Shown here piece after piece: positions 16,473 through 25,590 of a stretch of 64,000 nucleotides of DNA. The stretch comes from Ureibacillus chungkukjangi (GTDB taxonomy: Bacteria > Bacillota > Bacilli > Bacillales_A > Planococcaceae). Every line of letters begins with the position of its first letter. Position 1 is the first letter of the stretch. The notes below the pieces were generated by a model. That model made no database searches and was not told the DNA's origin. It saw only the letters and a program-made list of their open reading frames with translations. The stretch covers positions 62,001-126,000 of the forward strand of contig NZ_QJTJ01000008.1 in assembly GCF_003217295.1 (NCBI RefSeq), written 5' to 3'. A program made the translations under genes and the position numbers.

Positions 16473-17477
16473 TTAATACGTTGGGGAACAGCAATCTGTC
16501 TCATCTATAATAAAACAGCTCCCCTTTACTTTTTTGCAATTTCTTTTTATAGCTGCGACCGCATTGGATACATCCTCTATTTTGACAAATTGCCTTTTTT
16601 GATTTGTCAAAACAGCAATTGATAAAAACATGATTGTAAATTTCTCTAAACTACCTGATCGCCCCTTCACCTTAAAGTTCGGGTCACTTAAATGATAGTC
16701 CTCATAGAAGATAGGAATTGTTTCATCAAATTCCTTAATAATGGTTTCACAGATTTCATCAACCTTATATAGTGGAAGAATAGCCATAAAGTCATCCCCA
16801 CCTATATGCCCTAAAAAATATCCTTGCTGCGTAATATTTCTTTTGAGGATATCTGTTAAGTGAAGCAGAACCTTATCTCCTTTATTAAAACCATATAGGT
16901 CATTATAGGTTTTGAAGTAATCAATATCGAAATAGAGAATGCTATATTTCTCTAAATACAATATTTCAGTTAGCTTTTGGTCAATTACGTGATTTCCAGG
17001 CAATTTGCTTAATGGATTCAGGAAACTAGCCGTTTGTACTTGGATATCAACAAATTCCATGAGTAGTGCTCTAATACTTACAACACCAAAAAATTTGTCG
17101 CCCTTCGTTACAATCACATCATCATATAATGCTTCTTCTTCTCTTTCCATAGCTAGTTTACTGACCTCAGTAATGGGCTGATGAAAATCAACGATTAGAG
17201 GGCTTGTCTTTGCTAGTAAATTACTTTCTCTTCCCATATACAAATTATAACCATATAACGTTCCAATTTTTTGATAGAAATGAGTTCTTGTAATATGAGC
17301 AATTGGTTTTTCATGATGGGCGACTACTATTCCGCGTAAATCTGGATTGTCAGTAAATAATTTGTCTACCTCTTTATTTTTTAAAGTTGGAGAAATAGAG
17401 GGTACGGTATTAACTATTCGTCCGATATTCGATACTGCTTCACCTGTTTTCGTCATCATATTCTCACCCATTTGCAT
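16473..17477 (-). CDS. CBS-GGDEF diguanylate cyclase-like protein
   Basis: This 334-residue protein has an N-terminal CBS-pair region (about 20-145, with GIVVAHHEKPIAHITRTHFY and DDVIVTKGDKFFGVVSIRAL) followed by a GGDEF domain with the active-site motif GGDDF at 226-230 and the substrate signature FDIDYFKTYNDLYGFNKGD. It would make cyclic di-GMP. No RxxD inhibitory site lies five residues before GGDDF. The chosen start has a weak ribosome site; ATGs at 17471 and 17459 are alternatives. The upstream EAL gene is in the same frame, only seven codons away, so the two look like halves of one EAL-CBS-GGDEF protein (see findings). Confidence 0.8.
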   Translation of the reverse strand: MQMGENMMTKTGEAVSNIGRIVNTVPSISPTLKNKEVDKLFTDNPDLRGIVVAHHEKPIAHITRTHFYQKIGTLYGYNLYMGRESNLLAKTSPLIVDFHQPITEVSKLAMEREEEALYDDVIVTKGDKFFGVVSIRALLMEFVDIQVQTASFLNPLSKLPGNHVIDQKLTEILYLEKYSILYFDIDYFKTYNDLYGFNKGDKVLLHLTDILKRNITQQGYFLGHIGGDDFMAILPLYKVDEICETIIKEFDETIPIFYEDYHLSDPNFKVKGRSGSLEKFTIMFLSIAVLTNQKRQFVKIEDVSNAVAAIKRNCKKVKGSCFIIDETDCCSPTY

Positions 17478-17495
17478 CGTTTTTACATTTAGTTT

Positions 17496-18356
17496 TCAAG
17501 TTAAACTTGGTAATTCACCACATTCAATTGTTCTACCTGGTCTCCCTAACGCATATCCTTGGGCGTAGTGTATCCCAAGCTTTTGGAGGTACATAATCTC
17601 TTCTTTTCGCTCTATACCTTCTGCAATGATTTTTGTATCGGATTGTACGGCATAGTCATAGATTAGAGATACTAATTGTTGGCTGGGTTTACTTTCGTCA
17701 ATATTTTGAATGAGTGAGCGGTCTAATTTTATAAATTCAGGCTTTAGAAAGATTAATGTTTTCAAACTATTGTAGCCTGAACCAACATCATCAATCGCTA
17801 TTCTATATCCTTGTGAACGATAATGGGATAATACACGTTCAAACTCCTGGAAATCCGTAACAGCACTTCTTTCAGTTAACTCAAACACGACCTGGTCGGG
17901 GCGAATTCCAATATCAATTAATAGCTGCAATGTATCCCCACTGTGATAATGCTTATCCAGCAAAACATGTGGATGAATATTGATAAATAGATTAAAATCC
18001 TCGTCTTGAAGCTTTTCGTTTAACCCTGCAATATACCTTTTTAATGATAGATTTCTGCAAAATTTTTCAAACTCAAATACCATGTCTGTTTGACCAACAA
18101 ATTCATAGAAATGATCTACACTACTAAAAAACTCTGGTTGCCCTGGTCTATTCAAAGCTTCAAACCCAAAGGTCTGTCCCGTTTGTAGATTCACAATTGG
18201 CTGAAAAAATGTTTCTAGCGACTCATTTTGCATAATTTTTTTCAATTCGTTATATCTTTTATAGTACAAAATATCTTCTTGCCTTTTATTATATAAATAC
18301 TTTAAATACGAAAATAAATTAAGAGAATGCTCTCTTGAATATGATACTGAATTCAT
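17496..18356 (-). CDS. EAL domain c-di-GMP phosphodiesterase-like protein
   Basis: This 286-residue protein is mostly one EAL domain, which hydrolyses cyclic di-GMP. Visible catalytic features are EAL at 66-68 (FFQPIVNLQTGQTFGFEALN), ELTERS, DDVGSGYNSL for the DDFGTG loop, and IAEGIERKEE for the last metal-binding glutamate. All key acidic residues appear present. It ends at a TGA after GELPSLT; reading continues in the same frame into the CBS-GGDEF gene. It is the first gene of that unit. Confidence 0.85.
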   Translation of the reverse strand: MNSVSYSREHSLNLFSYLKYLYNKRQEDILYYKRYNELKKIMQNESLETFFQPIVNLQTGQTFGFEALNRPGQPEFFSSVDHFYEFVGQTDMVFEFEKFCRNLSLKRYIAGLNEKLQDEDFNLFINIHPHVLLDKHYHSGDTLQLLIDIGIRPDQVVFELTERSAVTDFQEFERVLSHYRSQGYRIAIDDVGSGYNSLKTLIFLKPEFIKLDRSLIQNIDESKPSQQLVSLIYDYAVQSDTKIIAEGIERKEEIMYLQKLGIHYAQGYALGRPGRTIECGELPSLT

Positions 18357-18484
18357 AATTACTCCTTGTTATAACAGGGGATTAATACCTATCATATGCT
18401 TCTTATGTTAATGTACTATTAATCCTTTATTAACCATTTGTAAATGCCCATGAACAGAGGTAAATTTTCCATACTTTTGACATA

Positions 18485-18530
18485 GAAAAAGTCCCAAAAG
18501 CTTGTTAAATATAACTTTTAAGACTCTTTT
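18485..18530 (-). terminator. Terminator of the gerA-type operon
   Basis: AGTCTTAAAAG on the minus strand pairs with CTTTTGGGACT using two G-U pairs (plus-strand arms 18490-18500 and 18515-18525). Five T follow. Confidence 0.75.
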
Positions 18531-18539
18531 ATATACATC

Positions 18540-19745
18540 TTATTTCCAATCCATTCCTGTACGTTCAATTTTAAAATCTACTTTAACCTGGATATCCATT
18601 TCCTTGTAAATTTCTCTCCAACGTTCTTCTGTTTCAACTTCCTGATGCCAATATTTAGAATGGAAGGCTCTAACCCTTGCCCCGATGCCAAGTAAATCTG
18701 CACCTTTTTCCTGCCAACTTTTTATCTCCTCATTGAAAACTTGATTCGCTAAATCATTCACTTTCAGTTCTACTTCTTCTAACTTTTTCAAGCCTAAGTC
18801 ATTCGCTTTTGTTTCTTCCTCTATCTGCGCTTCGATTTCAACATTAATAACAGCATTAGGTTTTCCATCTTCAATAGTAATGTTGATTTTAGAATCTCTT
18901 CGTAATGATTCTACAAGATAGACACCACCATCATCTGTTGATACAGCAACTGTATATCCCCCAGGATTCCTTTCTCTCATCGCTAGGTATCCACCCAATT
19001 CTATTGGAGACATTTTGCTAACCATGTTATCGTCTATAAAGTAGGCAACCCCAGTTACCATAATACGATCCCGTTCTATCACTTTTATTAGCGGGAGATT
19101 GCCATCTATACCCATATCATCCAAATCCACCCAAAACTTCCCCAAATAACCTTTGGGCAACTTCCCAAAACGCATGGCATTATCTAATGTTTGGCTTAAA
19201 TAAAGTGCTGGAACAGTTTGCATTGGCGGTGCCGTTTGGAGTACCTTTGATGCCTTTTGTTCAGTAATTGCCATCCATGCCGTTCTTCTAACTTCGTAAT
19301 CCCTTCTTAAAAAGTCATTAATATCTTCGAGACCGTCCTTCGCTATTTCACTATTTACAATTACAATTTGAAGATGTCCTAAGTAGAGTTTTTCTGCTAA
19401 CTGCTGTTGCAGATTCAGTAGCGCATCTTTCATGGTATACCCTACTGTTTCCAATACCCAAGATGTCTCCCCTGATCCTCCACTACTATCACCTTCTGGG
19501 CCTAATTTAATTTTTCCAGGTACCGCCAATTGTGCAGTTATTTTATATAATTTCTTATTATTCCCTGGAAATTTATCTTTTTGATGCGAGACCTCTGGAA
19601 TTGTAAAATCTTCAGTTGATTCATCTGCATAATCTATTGCAATGCCCAATATATTGGCACGCTCTTCTAGTTCATAACGGTCCCAGCATGCTGTTAAAAA
19701 AAGTAAGGTCATTATCATAAGGGTAAGTAGAAATAGTTTCTTCAT
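18540..19745 (-). CDS. gerAC: Spore germination lipoprotein, Ger(x)C family
   Basis: This 401-residue protein is the C subunit of a GerA-type nutrient germinant receptor in the spore inner membrane. The signal peptide ends in LTAC with lipidated C20, followed by WDRYELEERANILGIAID, the hallmark N-terminus of Ger(x)C proteins. Length matches the family. The ATG follows AAGGGAGTG and overlaps the end of gerAB. It appears intact although both upstream partner genes are interrupted, so a complete receptor from this operon is unlikely. The germinant is unknown. Confidence 0.9.
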   Translation of the reverse strand: MKKLFLLTLMIMTLLFLTACWDRYELEERANILGIAIDYADESTEDFTIPEVSHQKDKFPGNNKKLYKITAQLAVPGKIKLGPEGDSSGGSGETSWVLETVGYTMKDALLNLQQQLAEKLYLGHLQIVIVNSEIAKDGLEDINDFLRRDYEVRRTAWMAITEQKASKVLQTAPPMQTVPALYLSQTLDNAMRFGKLPKGYLGKFWVDLDDMGIDGNLPLIKVIERDRIMVTGVAYFIDDNMVSKMSPIELGGYLAMRERNPGGYTVAVSTDDGGVYLVESLRRDSKINITIEDGKPNAVINVEIEAQIEEETKANDLGLKKLEEVELKVNDLANQVFNEEIKSWQEKGADLLGIGARVRAFHSKYWHQEVETEERWREIYKEMDIQVKVDFKIERTGMDWK

Positions 19746-20841
19746 GTTGCACTCCCTTTTTTACGCCTGATTTTTGCAATTACCAGCAACAATATGGGAT
19801 AAACAATAACAAGAAAGATATCGATAAAAGCTGTATTTTTAATATAACGATACAACTCATACGTATCTTGGGGAATTAGAGCGATTAACATAGCAATCGG
19901 TATCCCTATAAATGAAATGCGCTGAAACTTTTTAGTCTTAAAAAGCTCAGCCATGCCCCGTACAAACATAAAATAATAAGAAAGCACTGTAGTAAAAACT
20001 GCAAATATCCAAGCAATAAGAAATATCGCATCCACTCTGGAGAGAAGCTCACTTGGTACATGAACCATTCGTGCTAAAACCAATGTTGGCCAATACATAT
20101 CAAGAATTTTTATTTCTCCAAAAACAGCTAAACAAATAGTAACCGTACTAAAAACAAACATACTAGCAACCAAAAATCCCCATATACTACTTCTCACAAC
20201 GCTTTTCGCATTTTTCATATAAGGAATTATCATCGAGATGATAATATAATTTGTAATCCCCTGACAGATTATCTTTGCCCCTTCATAAAACTCTTTCCCT
20301 GATACATCATGGCCAACAATCGGAAATACATGGTACATTTCTGCATCCGCAAAGGATGGTCCAATCACGATGAATAACGGAATAATCATAAATGGAAGAT
20401 AAAAAAATGAATATATGCAAAAGTGGATACATTACTAAAATTTATAGATGCACAAATCACAATCATTAAGAATATGGAAACATAGATTGGTGTATTGGGA
20501 AGAAGTGCTCCTGCTAGCACTTCAGCAAATTGCCTTGCTTCCAAACCAAATAAAACAAGAGTTATTACCATAAAAATTATATTGAATATATTTCCGAAGA
20601 CTTTTCCCAAAATGGTTTTATTGTAGCCAATTAACGTTTCTTTAGGGAATCTTTTACCTAATAATGCAAAAGCCATCATTCCCAAAAATGAAATGAAAAG
20701 ACCCATTAAAGTAGCGAGTGGAGCAGCAACCCCTACAAACTCTGTTACCATCTTAGGCAGGATTAATAAAGATACACCAAGCATCGTACTAATGAGGATT
20801 ACTGCTAATTGAATTGAGGAAATAGAATCACTATGTTTCAT
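19742..20841 (-). pseudogene. gerAB: Spore germination permease GerAB, frameshifted
   Basis: GerAB is the amino-acid/polyamine-type permease subunit of a GerA receptor. Two open frames cover it: from ATG 20841 (GGAGG 8 bases upstream) to a stop at 20386, ending STFAYIHFFIFHL, and a second frame to 19742 that begins MIIPLFIVIGPSF. The second frame extended upstream would read FFYLPF before that methionine, the expected joint. The break falls in a run of seven A at 20401-20407; one more base would restore a single reading frame of about 366 codons. Loss of one base in the tract explains the split. A sequencing error there is the main alternative. Confidence 0.8.
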
Positions 20842-22447
20842 CACGATTTCCTCCATCCTCTTCCAAGAAATTATAGGTCGTTTTATCTTTGACCCGCTTC
20901 CCTACTCTCTTCGTATCTTTTGGCTTAATACTATCCGAGCGATTTTTTAACCAATTAAAAGGCGAACGTATCACGGAATCTCTTAAGGCATGCGCATTTC
21001 CTGGAGAAAACGGGTACATATAAGGCACTCCAAAAGAACGCAACCCAATCATATGGTTCAGAATAATAATTATTCCTACAGCCATTCCTAATAATCCCAA
21101 AGTACCTGCTAAAATAATCAGTATAAAGCGTAGCATTCTGAATGCCGTTGCCGCATTGTAAGAAGGTGTTGCAAAGGATCCAATTGTTGACATTGCAATG
21201 ATTACCACCGTAATCGGACTTACAAAACCAGCTTGTACAGCCGCTTGTCCCACTACTAACACACCAACAATAGATAAAGCACCACCAACTTGCTGTGGCA
21301 TTCTGACGGTCGCCTCTCTCAAGATTTCCATCGCTATCTCCATTATTAAAACTTCTATAAAAACAGGAAACGGTACGCCCTGTCTACCACTTGATGCGGC
21401 CACAACAAATTTGGCTGGTATTAATTCAGGATGGAACGAAAGGACTGTCACGTAAAAAGATGAAAAGAGTAGTGAAAATACCAGTGCAATAATCCTAATT
21501 AATCTAATAATAGAGGCGATTATCCAACGATCATTGTAATCTTCACTTGTTTGATAAAATTGATTAAATGTTGCTGGTGCTATTAAGGCAAAAGGGCTTC
21601 CTTCTACTAAAATTGCTACTCTCCCCTCTAATATATTTCCTATTACTTTATCTGGCCGTTCTGTATTTTGAATTTGAGGAAAGGGAGACCAAGGATTTTC
21701 TTGTATAAACTGCTCAATTTAGCCAGCATCTAAAATGCCATCCATTTTAATAGCATCGATTCGCTTCTTAACTTCTACAAGTAAGTTTTCGTTTACTATA
21801 TCCTCCATATAACAAACGACCACTTTCGTCCTCGTTCTTGTTCCAACCTCTGTGGATTCTATTCGAAATTCCGGAACAGGTAGCCGATATCTTAGTAATG
21901 CTACATTTGTACCGATTTGTTCAATGAACCCATCTCTAGCTCCGCGAACCACTCGTTCTGTTTCAGGCTGTTCAATTGCACGTTTTTCAGGTTTCTTTGC
22001 ATCTAATTCAAGACTTTTTTCAATTCCGTCTACGAAAATGACTGCTTTGCCTAAAGTAAGTGATTGAATTAATTCCGCACTATCAGTAATTGTTTTCACA
22101 TCTGAATAATAGAGAACATTGTTTAAAATATAATCAATTTCATTCATCGATTGATCAATTGGGTAGTTACTTTCTTGCAAAGGCTTCACTATATCTCTTT
22201 CGATGTCTTCTTTTCCAACTAATGTCTTCAAACATAGAAGTGCTGCCGGCTGTGTACCAAAAAGAGCAAATCGCCGAATAAGAAAATCAATATCATTTTT
22301 AAAAATCTTATTAAACCCTTCAATGTTCTCTTCTAAATCAGACGAAACCCTCTCTCCCTCTTTGTCTTTTAAGATTTCGCTATCTGGTATTGTTACTGTT
22401 TCTGTTGGTTGTTCACTTTTCGTTCTCTTTTTAAAGAACGGTGACAT
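20831..22447 (-). pseudogene. gerAA: Spore germination protein GerAA, interrupted by a stop
   Basis: GerAA is the A subunit of a GerA germinant receptor: a soluble N-terminal domain and a C-terminal membrane part. The frame runs from ATG 22447 (AAGAAGGTGA site) to TAG at 20831, 538 codons in all, but has one in-frame TAA at 21719-21721. Before it comes MDGILDAG; after it the same frame continues IEQFIQENPWSPFPQIQNTE and the usual GerAA membrane region. Family members usually have a tyrosine here (GYIEQ), so a TAT or TAC to TAA change is likely. Truncation removes all the membrane helices. Confidence 0.85.
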
Positions 22448-22487
22448 CGAATCACCTTCTTCCTATAATTTTAGGCAATCGTAAAGT

Positions 22488-22516
22488 TAGTATGTGATGC
22501 TCAAGAATTGCCATAC
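22488..22516 (-). promoter_or_regulatory. Sigma-G-type promoter of the ger operon
   Basis: On the minus strand GTATG (22516-22512) and CATACTA (22494-22488) are spaced by 17 bases. They match the forespore sigma-G consensus (GHATR and CATWHTA, spacing about 18). This is the expected control of a germinant receptor operon. Confidence 0.7.
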
Positions 22517-22531
22517 ATAATTTTTACAACA

Positions 22532-22570
22532 TAAAAACCCTAAAGAATCTTTACAGAATCCTTTAGGGCT
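22532..22570 (-). terminator. Terminator of vmlR
   Basis: CCCTAAAG (22538-22545) pairs with CTTTAGGG (22561-22568); the minus strand continues with TTTTT. Confidence 0.8.
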
Positions 22571-22576
22571 CATTTC

Positions 22577-24220
22577 TCACATATTTTTCTTTAACTGATT
22601 AATTTGCTTTGTTATTTCACTAAATTTGGCGTCAAGCTCGGGGTATTGTGAATCTTTAACAGTCATAAAGCTTAGTTTTCCTAAAACCTCCTGTCTCTCT
22701 GTTTCTAGCTTTAATAGTGCCTCTTTTTGTGTATCCTTTTGAGCTGGCATTTCTTTTAACTGTTTATGAATGCTCTTATTTTTTATCTCCAAGCTACTAT
22801 TCGTTGTTTTTTCGAGGAAATAGCGATCATGGGAAACGATGAGTAACGTTCCATTGTAGGTTGATAAAGTCTCTTCTAGCTGTTCACGTGAAGGCAGGTC
22901 TAAATGATTCGTTGGTTCATCTAACATTAGCACGTCCTTCTCTTCTAGAATGTAAACCATTAGCTTACACTTCACTCTTTCTCCCATGCTCATATTCCCT
23001 ATCGGTTCTTTCCAGGCAGCAGTTGAAAAACCTAAGTGCTTCATTAGATTTTGTACTTTTCCACGCTCCTCAAAGGTTTCTCTATAAAACAGCTCTTCTG
23101 GCGTTTTTAAAAGTGGTAGATCAAACACTTCTTGTGTTAAATATCCGATTTTAGCTGCTGGAGAAATCCAAACTTCGCCGGCATCTGCCATTACTTCACC
23201 CATTACAATTTTTAAAAAAGTAGTTTTCCCACTACCATTTGGTCCAACTAATGCAAGCTTTTCACCATGCTGAATGGTAAAGCTAACGTCTTTAAATAGT
23301 ACACGCTTGTTTAACGATTTTTGCAGGGTTTTCACCTCTAAAAATCGTTTCCCTCGTTTGTCATTTGCTTTAAGAGTAAACTGCACCTCATATTCTGGTT
23401 TTACTTGTTCTACCTTTGACTTCTCTAATTCTTTTTCAAGGCGTTTTCTTTTTGACTTTATTTGGGCATCTGTACGTTTCGCTTTTACGCGATGGTACTC
23501 TTTCATTCCTTCTTGTTTCGTTGAATCTGCATGAGCTTTTTGAGACCATGAAGTCAACTCTTTTAATTGTCCTTCAATGGTTTGAATCATTTGCTGCTGT
23601 TTTTCATAATCCCTCTTCTGCGTCAACCGTCTTTGCTCTCTCGCTTTCATGTAGCTCGTATAATTTCCTTTGTGCTCTATTAATTGCTGGTCTTCTAATG
23701 ACCAAATTTTCGTGACTACTTTGTCTAAGAAATAGCGATCATGGGATATGAGAATGATTGTTCCTTTGTATTGTTTAATATGCTCTATCAAAATTTCAGT
23801 TGATTGTTCATCTAGATGATTCGTCGGTTCATCTAATAGTAAAAGCTGTGCATTTCTTGAGAAGCCCTTTGCTAGTCTTACCTTAAGCTTCTCTCCACCA
23901 CTAAGCTTACTATAGCTATTGGTAAGCACGTTCCACTTAGCTAACATTTGTGCTTCTTTTGTTCCGGTATGCTCGCTTGCAAAATCTTCTGTTTCCTGTT
24001 CGACCATTTCGACTGATACTTGTGGCTTAAGCCAATTTATCTTTCCATTAGACAATGAAAGATTTCCTGAAATTATCTGTAGCAGTGTTGTCTTACCCAC
24101 CCCATTCTTACCTATAATCCCAATTACATCTCCATCATGGACTGTCCCGTTAACATTCTTAAAAATAATATTATCTAAAATTTCAAATGTAATGTCCTTT
24201 AGCTTTAGTAGCTCTTGCAT
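22577..24220 (-). CDS. vmlR: ABC-F ribosome protection protein, VmlR-like
   Basis: This 547-residue ABC-F ATPase has no membrane domain: two ABC modules (Walker A GKNGVGKTT at 37-45 and GPNGSGKTT in the second half, signatures LSGGEKLK and MSMGERVK) joined by a basic linker of the kind that enters the ribosome exit site. Length and blocks such as EYHRVKAKRTDAQIKSK, HMSMGERVK-like and SREQLEETLS agree with Bacillus subtilis VmlR, which dislodges virginiamycin M, lincomycin and tiamulin from the ribosome. A C-terminal coiled extension is present. The long leader contains an attenuator, as in the B. subtilis gene. Confidence 0.88.
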   Translation of the reverse strand: MQELLKLKDITFEILDNIIFKNVNGTVHDGDVIGIIGKNGVGKTTLLQIISGNLSLSNGKINWLKPQVSVEMVEQETEDFASEHTGTKEAQMLAKWNVLTNSYSKLSGGEKLKVRLAKGFSRNAQLLLLDEPTNHLDEQSTEILIEHIKQYKGTIILISHDRYFLDKVVTKIWSLEDQQLIEHKGNYTSYMKAREQRRLTQKRDYEKQQQMIQTIEGQLKELTSWSQKAHADSTKQEGMKEYHRVKAKRTDAQIKSKRKRLEKELEKSKVEQVKPEYEVQFTLKANDKRGKRFLEVKTLQKSLNKRVLFKDVSFTIQHGEKLALVGPNGSGKTTFLKIVMGEVMADAGEVWISPAAKIGYLTQEVFDLPLLKTPEELFYRETFEERGKVQNLMKHLGFSTAAWKEPIGNMSMGERVKCKLMVYILEEKDVLMLDEPTNHLDLPSREQLEETLSTYNGTLLIVSHDRYFLEKTTNSSLEIKNKSIHKQLKEMPAQKDTQKEALLKLETERQEVLGKLSFMTVKDSQYPELDAKFSEITKQINQLKKNM

Positions 24221-24270
24221 TTATATACGCATCCCTTCGTTATAGGGAGAATTGATAATTTAAAAAAATA

Positions 24271-24305
24271 AAAATCCTCCCAAATTTCGTGGAAGGATTA
24301 GTCTC
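24271..24305 (-). terminator. Attenuator terminator in the vmlR leader
   Basis: On the minus strand AATCCTTCC pairs with GGGAGGATT (plus-strand arms 24273-24281 and 24291-24299), followed by TTTATTTTTTT. The 5' arm is also perfectly complementary over 11 bases (AGACTAATCCT) to an upstream segment AGGATTAGTCT at 24442-24452. The leader can therefore form either the terminator or an antiterminator. Confidence 0.8.
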
Positions 24306-24537
24306 ATTTTGACAGATAGAGAAGCTTCATGCTTTCCTATACATAAAGTGCAACTACTATATTAGTAAAAAACTCAGCTTTTACCAATATCAAAAAAGCT
24401 ATTGAGAGCAATAGTAGTTGAACGTTCTTTGAAAAATGGGCAGACTAATCCTATTTTAGATTCTTGAATTTAAATTTCAAAAATAAAAATAAGATTATTT
24501 AATCATCGGCCACCCATCTTCCCTTCGTTGTAAGTTA
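24294..24537 (-). promoter_or_regulatory. vmlR leader with alternative RNA structures and tiny uORFs
   Basis: The leader contains three elements: 10-base arms CAACTACTAT/ATAGTAGTTG (24351-24360 and 24411-24420), a nested CTATTG/CAATAG hairpin, and the 11-base antiterminator pairing described for the terminator. Two overlapping tiny ORFs lie near its start: ATG at 24517 (MGGR) whose TGA overlaps ATG at 24506 (MIK). Stalled ribosomes on such an ORF would be expected to favour the antiterminator. Which uORF is used is a guess. Confidence 0.65.
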
Positions 24538-24543
24538 ATCTAA

Positions 24544-24572
24544 ATTATAGCATAGCTATCGTTTTATGAAAA
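24544..24572 (-). promoter_or_regulatory. vmlR promoter
   Basis: On the minus strand TTTTCA (24572-24567) and TATAAT (24549-24544) are separated by 17 bases. Confidence 0.7.
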
Positions 24573-24579
24573 ATTACTA

Positions 24580-25026
24580 TTATGATTTCTTTATAATAAG
24601 CATTTCATTTTCATCAAATTCCCACATTTCGCCGTAAGCCACTTCCCAGTAGAAACCATTCGGATCCTGAAAATAGCCACTATATCCACCCCAAAACACT
24701 GTTTCTGGCTTTTTAACTATTTTAGCTCCTGCTTTTTCAGCCAAAGTGAATACTTCGTCGACCTCTTCCTTCGATTTCCCGTTGTAAGCTAAAGTAATCC
24801 CACTGAAGCCAGTACCTATTTCTGGTGGTTGCTGTTCACTTATATCCTTGGCTAATCTTTCAAGTGGGAATAAAGATATTTTTGTCCCGTTATTATTAAA
24901 GAATATTACATCTGGGTTTGATTCCTCCCCATACACAACTACCTCAAACCCTAAGCCATCCCTGTAAAATTGAAGAGATTCCTTCATATCTTTTACACCT
25001 AATGTTAGTAAATTTAGTCGATTCAT
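24580..25026 (-). CDS. VOC family (glyoxalase-like) protein
   Basis: This 148-residue protein has the paired beta-alpha-beta-beta-beta modules of the vicinal oxygen chelate fold: LLTLGVKDMKESLQFYRDGL at the start and SGYFQDPNGFYWEVAYGE near the end, with a metal-ligand-type glutamate in WEVAYGE. Family members include glyoxalase I, fosfomycin-modifying enzymes and bleomycin-binding proteins; which applies here is unknown. It starts after AGGAGGATAACG and lies 10 bases downstream of another VOC gene. Confidence 0.75.
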   Translation of the reverse strand: MNRLNLLTLGVKDMKESLQFYRDGLGFEVVVYGEESNPDVIFFNNNGTKISLFPLERLAKDISEQQPPEIGTGFSGITLAYNGKSKEEVDEVFTLAEKAGAKIVKKPETVFWGGYSGYFQDPNGFYWEVAYGEMWEFDENEMLIIKKS

Positions 25027-25036
25027 CGTTATCCTC

Positions 25037-25459
25037 CTATACGTTCTTAGAAACTAGACGCTCTTTATACTTCGGACTTAGCTCACTCCATACATCGAAT
25101 TTATTGTCATCTAAATCTTGAAATATAAAGTTCCTTCCCGCATGTCCACGATCCTCTATCTTACCCACTTTAATTTGTTTTCTATTGAACTCCTCATAAA
25201 TTTGCTGCAGCTCTTCTATCCCGTCCACTTCAAAGGTTATTGAAAATCGTTCTTCACCATCACTATCTTTAAAGTTAGCACTTTCACTCGGTGGAGCCTG
25301 CACTAGAAAGAAGCTTTGATCAGCAAAGTTTAGAATTGCTTTGGTATTATCAATATAGGAAATTTCAGCTCCTAGCTTTTCCTTATACCACCTGGCTGAT
25401 ACTTCAACTTCCTTTACTGGTAAATAGATAGTCCCTACCCTTACTAGCCTTGAGTTCAT
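25037..25459 (-). CDS. VOC family protein
   Basis: This 140-residue VOC-fold protein begins RLVRVGTIYLPVKEVEVSAR and ends with a second module, RNFIFQDLDDNKFDVWSELS. It is co-directional with and close to the following VOC gene (10-base gap), so both may be made together, possibly after local duplication and divergence. ATG follows AGGAGGATAGAAAA. No substrate can be assigned. Confidence 0.72.
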   Translation of the reverse strand: MNSRLVRVGTIYLPVKEVEVSARWYKEKLGAEISYIDNTKAILNFADQSFFLVQAPPSESANFKDSDGEERFSITFEVDGIEELQQIYEEFNRKQIKVGKIEDRGHAGRNFIFQDLDDNKFDVWSELSPKYKERLVSKNV

Positions 25460-25590
25460 TTTTCTATCCTCCTAATATTATTTACCCCCATTTGAAAAAG
25501 AACTATTTTTCGAATGGGGGCTATCATTTTATGTAGTTCTAGCTGCTAAAGTCTCTTTACTTAGATAAGTTTCTTCTATCTGCTTTTAGC

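Noticed and set aside
20386-20841. GerAB halves as two separate genes
   Set aside because: The second half has no ribosome site and joins the first by one base in a homopolymer, so a single frameshifted gene is the simpler reading.
25488-25526. Palindrome CCCCCATT...AATGGGGG as a terminator
   Set aside because: It forms a long stem between the DinB and VOC genes, but neither strand has a clear T run after it; its role is left open.
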